Assembly: GCA_023055355.1 (NCBI GenBank)
Contig: JALJCS010000004.1
Span: forward strand, 29,850,744-29,914,743
Direction of reading: 5' to 3'
DNA length: 64,000 nt
Origin: Agelaius tricolor
Taxonomy: Eukaryota; Chordata; Aves; Passeriformes; Icteridae
Of this stretch, positions 60,182 to 64,000 are shown one piece after another. Every line of letters begins with the position of its first letter. Position 1 is the stretch's first letter. The notes beneath the pieces were generated by a model. That model worked only from the letters and a program-made list of their open reading frames with translations, was not told the DNA's origin and ran no database searches. Made by a program: the position numbers and the translations under genes.

Positions 60182-62963
60182 AAACATGTATGGGCTTTTC
60201 CCAGTCTAATCTGCCACAAAATTAAAATAAGCAAATTTTCTAGGGGAATAGTAACATAAGATTTTTATTTGACCAGTCTACTCTGTTTGACACTACAGTC
60301 AAGTATTAACTGGAAAAATATAGTATTTTGCAAAGCTGATATTTACTGAGTTCATTTCTGATTAATACATTTGACATGATCAGAACTCATTTCATCTTGT
60401 AACATAGTCTTTGGTGGAAAATTTTAAGTTTTGGCATCTTCAAAAAACAAATCTCAACACATTTTCTTTCACTGTCCTAGCCCTCTTTTCTTCCCCAAGT
60501 ACTCTGATCCTTGGAATGCATTTCCCAGGTAATAGTTTATGCAGACAGAAATTAATTCAAGTTTTCAAAACCTGTGATCCATAATGATATAAAGGAATTC
60601 ATTCTATTCCAAATAAAAAGATTTCAAGGAGAGTTTGAAAGGAAAAACCACAAAAACTGATGTAAAACTTCTCCACAGTTTCAAAGAATAGAATATGGCT
60701 CTTGTATTTTATAGTCTGCAGATAGCTTTTATGCGTTATTATTAAGTTACCTTAAATTCACTTTTTAGCAATTGTAGCAGTGCTGTAATTTACTGACTTG
60801 CCATGCTTAACATTTTCACAAATTGCAGGTGCTCATTACAGCCCAGTGGTTTTGGAATGGTTTTTTGGAATAAAGGTCAGCATCTTAAAGTTGACCTTTA
60901 ATGTCCTGGTCAGCAGGAAGCCCTTGACCTAGGAATGAATTTAACATCTACCTAACTTTATTCCCCATATGTGCTTTGGATTTAAGGTAGATAAATACTG
61001 CACCAGAAAATGCACTTCTGAAGGATTTTAACACATCCCTAGATCTCCTGGCTTACAAAATACCAGTCTAAGTAACTGTGTATGGAAAGACGTCTGAAGC
61101 ACATTTTACAGAGAAAAGGCTTGTGTATTTTGTAAAAGTGTTTCCTTTTTAATGAGCTATTCACTTTCTGTACTCATTTTATTTAATAGCTTAACCTCCT
61201 AACTCTCTCTTCTCTATGGTAGAGAATTACTTTCCAGAAATAATAAGGAATTTTAAGCATCATCATGTTGCTGGTATTGTCACTTGAAAATGTGGGTTGT
61301 CATCACCTCATCGCCCCATCCTGGTCTGCTCATTAGTGACACTCTGTATGGAAAACCTCTAAAGATCATTACCACTGTAGTCTAAAGCCAATGTGCCAAC
61401 ATAATGAAAAACAATTCAGCAGTTCCCTATGCTCTGTTAGTTGTGTTTGTCATAAATGAGTTGTGGAGATTTGGAGTGAATGATCCATATCATATTGAAC
61501 CGTCCTTTTTATCGCTGACAATTGGAGGTGACTGAAAAGCTGGGTCAGTGTCAGACTGTATCTAATTGGAAACCTTTTCTCATTAACGCTTGATGTTGAC
61601 TTGTATTAGTTGATGAAATTAGAACCACAGTGGAATGGATTTTATTACAGAGAATGAGCTGGTTGATCTCTCTTCCATTTCAATGTTTTTTTAACCCCAC
61701 CCCTGGCTGCTAAGAAAGGAATCCAGAAGCATGGGAGTTGTGAGTGATAAAGGATTAAGAGGAGATTGAGTAAAAATGTCAGTGCTTCTCAGGAAATTGA
61801 AACCATGTGCATATTTGTGCCACATTTGTTTCAGCAAAACTTTTCTGAAAATACTTCCTTATTGATCATCTGAGGTTTTTTCATTTCAATCAGGAGTGGA
61901 ACAGAAATGTTTCCCAGGTAAAAGGAAAACAGTAAATTTCGGGGGAAGAGGAGGAAATAAGTGCTTGTTTTCTGAAAAGACATGAGGAGACTTTTTTTTT
62001 TTTTACAGCTTAGACAGTCAGTTTTGCAATAACAAAAACATAATTCATTCTTCAAAAATGCCCCCAACCCTGAATAATCCATTTTCCTGTTTATCAGCTG
62101 CTGATTGAAGGACACCAAGACAAATTCATGACAACAAGAAAGTTAAATATAACTGCATAAACCTACAGAAAATACAGGAGTCATGATATAAAGACAGATA
62201 ACATACAGTATGCTATAGATACAATTTTTCACAGATGTTTGATGAATTTAAATAAAAAAGAAATAGTATCTACAAATTCATTTTAGGAGCAAATTATTTC
62301 AACTAAATTAATCATAGGACAGTGTGATATAGGATCATGATGCCTATAGACTGTCAGATTGAGATAAATTCTGTTGTTACAGAAATTCAGTCCTACAAGA
62401 AAGGTGGCAAGGGATACTATCACAAAAAACTCTGTTTAATGATCTTGTCCTCAAATCCACAGCTTCTCTCAAATATAGCATTTTTTCATCAGAAATTCAT
62501 TAAAATTGAACACATGAGAGATATCTTGCTGTCATCTCCTTAGGCATATCTTTAAAGTCCATAAGTCACAGCTAATTGTGGACAGGAATCTCAGAAAATA
62601 CTGGAACAGGAAACCTTGAGATCAGCTCTAAAAAGAGCAAGGGGTTTCTTCCCAAGCCACTTGCATGAATCTTCTCTCAGAAGTTTTTGACTTCCATCCA
62701 ACTCATGATTCATGACTTTTTGCCTCAGAATTTTAGGAAAAAAAAAATGTAAGTTGATCCAAAGCTCAAAGGCATGCCAAACCCACCATGCAAATAGTTT
62801 AAGGTCCATGATCTCAAAACTTCTGCTTCTGAACAACCAGATGAACTGGTTTCAACTCTCAAAAATTCCTGTCTCATTCCAAGATCTAGTTTGCCAATGC
62901 CCCCTTCTTTTGAGTTTAGTCAGAGATTGACCCCAAACTCATTAGATTTGCAGCTATTGTAAT

Positions 62964-63003
62964 TTGTAATCACAGGTACCATATTGTAATCACAGATGCC
63001 ATA
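62964..63003. repeat. 20-bp tandem duplication
   Basis: ttgtaatcacaggtaccata is followed by ttgtaatcacagatgccata, with two differences, and then by ttgtaa of a third start. Confidence 0.93.
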
Positions 63004-63159
63004 TTGTAAGAAGATAAAGAAAATTGACAGTGTAAATTGAGAGAGAAACAAATTAAATACAGCAAAATATCAAATGTTCTTTTAATAACACCTTTGTAAC
63101 AGATTATCTTATATGTTGTTGAAATGTGTCACACATTATTTTTTTAAGAGTTAAGCTTA

Positions 63160-63468
63160 CAAGGCAAAGAGGAGGGACAGACACTGATCTCTTCTCTGTC
63201 GTGACCAGTGACAGAATTCAAGGGAATGGCCTGAAGTTGTGTCAGGGGAGATTTAGGTTGGATATCAGGAAAAGGTTCTTCACCCAGAGGGTGAAGGGCA
63301 CTGGAATGGGCTTCCCAGAGAAATGGTCACAGCAACAACATGACAGAGTTCAGTAAGTGCGGACAACACTCTCAGACACAGATTCTTGGTATGCCCTGGG
63401 AAGGGCCAGGAGCTTCATCTGATGATACTTGTGTTTCCTTGTAACGCACAATATTCTGTGATTCTGTG
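63160..63468 (+). mobile_element. CR1 LINE 3' fragment
   Basis: Plus-strand CR1 tail: 'acactgatctcttctctgtc', 'agaattcaagggaatggcct', gaagttgtgtcaggggag, 'atttaggttggatatcagga', 'tcacccagagggtgaagggc', ending with the terminal octamer repeats 'atattctgtgattctgtgca' at 63451-63470. The open frame over 63126-63356 contains [20 protein letters not shown] and [11 protein letters not shown], the CR1 ORF2 C-terminus. Similar in type to the copy at 31661-32300. Confidence 0.93.
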
Positions 63469-64000
63469 CAATTTATTGTTTGGGATTTTAGAATGAAACA
63501 TAACTTGTTGGGGTTATTGGAAAAAAGTAATATGCATTTTTCATCTGTCTCAGCTAAGAAGAAAACACAGAACTTGCCTACTATTCAGAGAAACCTACAT
63601 TATAAACCAAGAAAATTATCTCTTGTACTGAAATGACAGTCTCCTAGGTTATGTTTAGCTATCAGTGGACCAGAATCCTTTACACTTTTCTTCAGTCAAA
63701 TATACTTTGATTTACATAATGCAATGCTTTCAACTCTCATTTCCTACTCATACATCATGAGTAGTTGCTCACTAGTTGCAACACTGGTTGCTACTTTCTT
63801 CTAATTCTGTTACTGCTGGGCTTAAATGGTTCTTAGATTCAAATTTTGATTTCCTGAAATTTTTCTCTGAATAGGAAAGCTTTGTCCTGCTTAGAGAGGA
63901 CATGTTTGGCTCAACATAAAAAGGCAGAATAAAAAATCATACTACTTTAATCTTTTCACCCCACAGCCAGCATCTGAATAGTGACGAGCATATTGCAATA
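63469..64000. other. Unique non-coding sequence to the window edge
   Basis: Nothing recognisable in the last 530 bases. The sequence simply continues past the window. Confidence 0.5.

Larger units (their letters stand above)
58411..63159. other. Unique non-coding sequence, 4.7 kb
   Basis: No gene or transposon recognised. Contains a small perfect hairpin (60154-60181), a stretch of possible conservation (61270-61650) and a 20-bp tandem duplication (62964-63003). Open frames up to 95 codons without known domains. Confidence 0.5.

Noticed and set aside
1..64000. CRISPR arrays, operons, prophage or other bacterial systems
   Set aside because: There are no regularly spaced repeats with unique spacers and no compact gene strings; the content is that of a bird chromosome.

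Overview
This is a piece of vertebrate nuclear genome, almost certainly from a bird and probably a songbird. The DNA is AT-rich, shows no operon-like organisation, and contains no open reading frame I can defend as an intact gene. Its recognisable content is avian: many 5'-truncated CR1 LINE copies, several ending in the CR1-type 3' tail (gatga followed by cccttcca and an attctgtg-like terminus), and isolated LTRs of families I associate with passerine genomes. The family assignments rest on recognition by eye, not on a database search.

Layout. 1-5.8 kb: unique sequence with an exact 37-bp tandem duplication (1712-1785) and a minus-strand LTR (2087-3119). 5.8-10.2 kb: two plus-strand CR1 copies, the first keeping endonuclease and reverse-transcriptase remnants. 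10.2-14.5 kb: unique sequence. 14.5-16 kb: an 11-bp tandem repeat, a 132-base all-purine run and two CR1 pieces. 16-20.2 kb: mostly unique, with a 100-base AAG tract. 20.2-20.75 kb: solo LTR. 20.8-25.6 kb: unique or unrecognised, with scattered CCCTAA-like words. 25.6-30 kb: a GC-rich minus-strand LTR, an old minus-strand CR1 and a second copy of the LTR family first seen at 2.1 kb. 30-45.4 kb: largely unique, with two CR1 fragments and a perfect 25-bp hairpin (42141-42193). 45.4-47.4 kb: a CR1 copy interrupted by a 289-bp solo LTR with an exact 6-bp target-site duplication. 50.5-51.6 kb: third copy of the 2.1-kb LTR family. 54.7-55.3 kb: an ERVK-like solo LTR with an exact 6-bp target-site duplication, immediately followed by a decayed C2H2 zinc-finger fragment (55.6-55.8 kb). 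55.8-64 kb: mostly unique, with two CR1 fragments.

No set of genes works together here. The window looks like an intron or an intergenic desert. Its history is mainly waves of CR1 and endogenous retrovirus insertion, LTR-LTR recombination to solo LTRs, and local replication slippage. Three non-repetitive stretches (about 4.68-4.90, 36.88-37.20 and 61.27-61.65 kb) have a look that suggests conserved regulatory elements, but only alignment to other birds could show this. I found no previously undescribed molecular system; the most solid observations are the two target-site-duplicated solo LTRs (one nested), the perfect hairpin and the zinc-finger relic.
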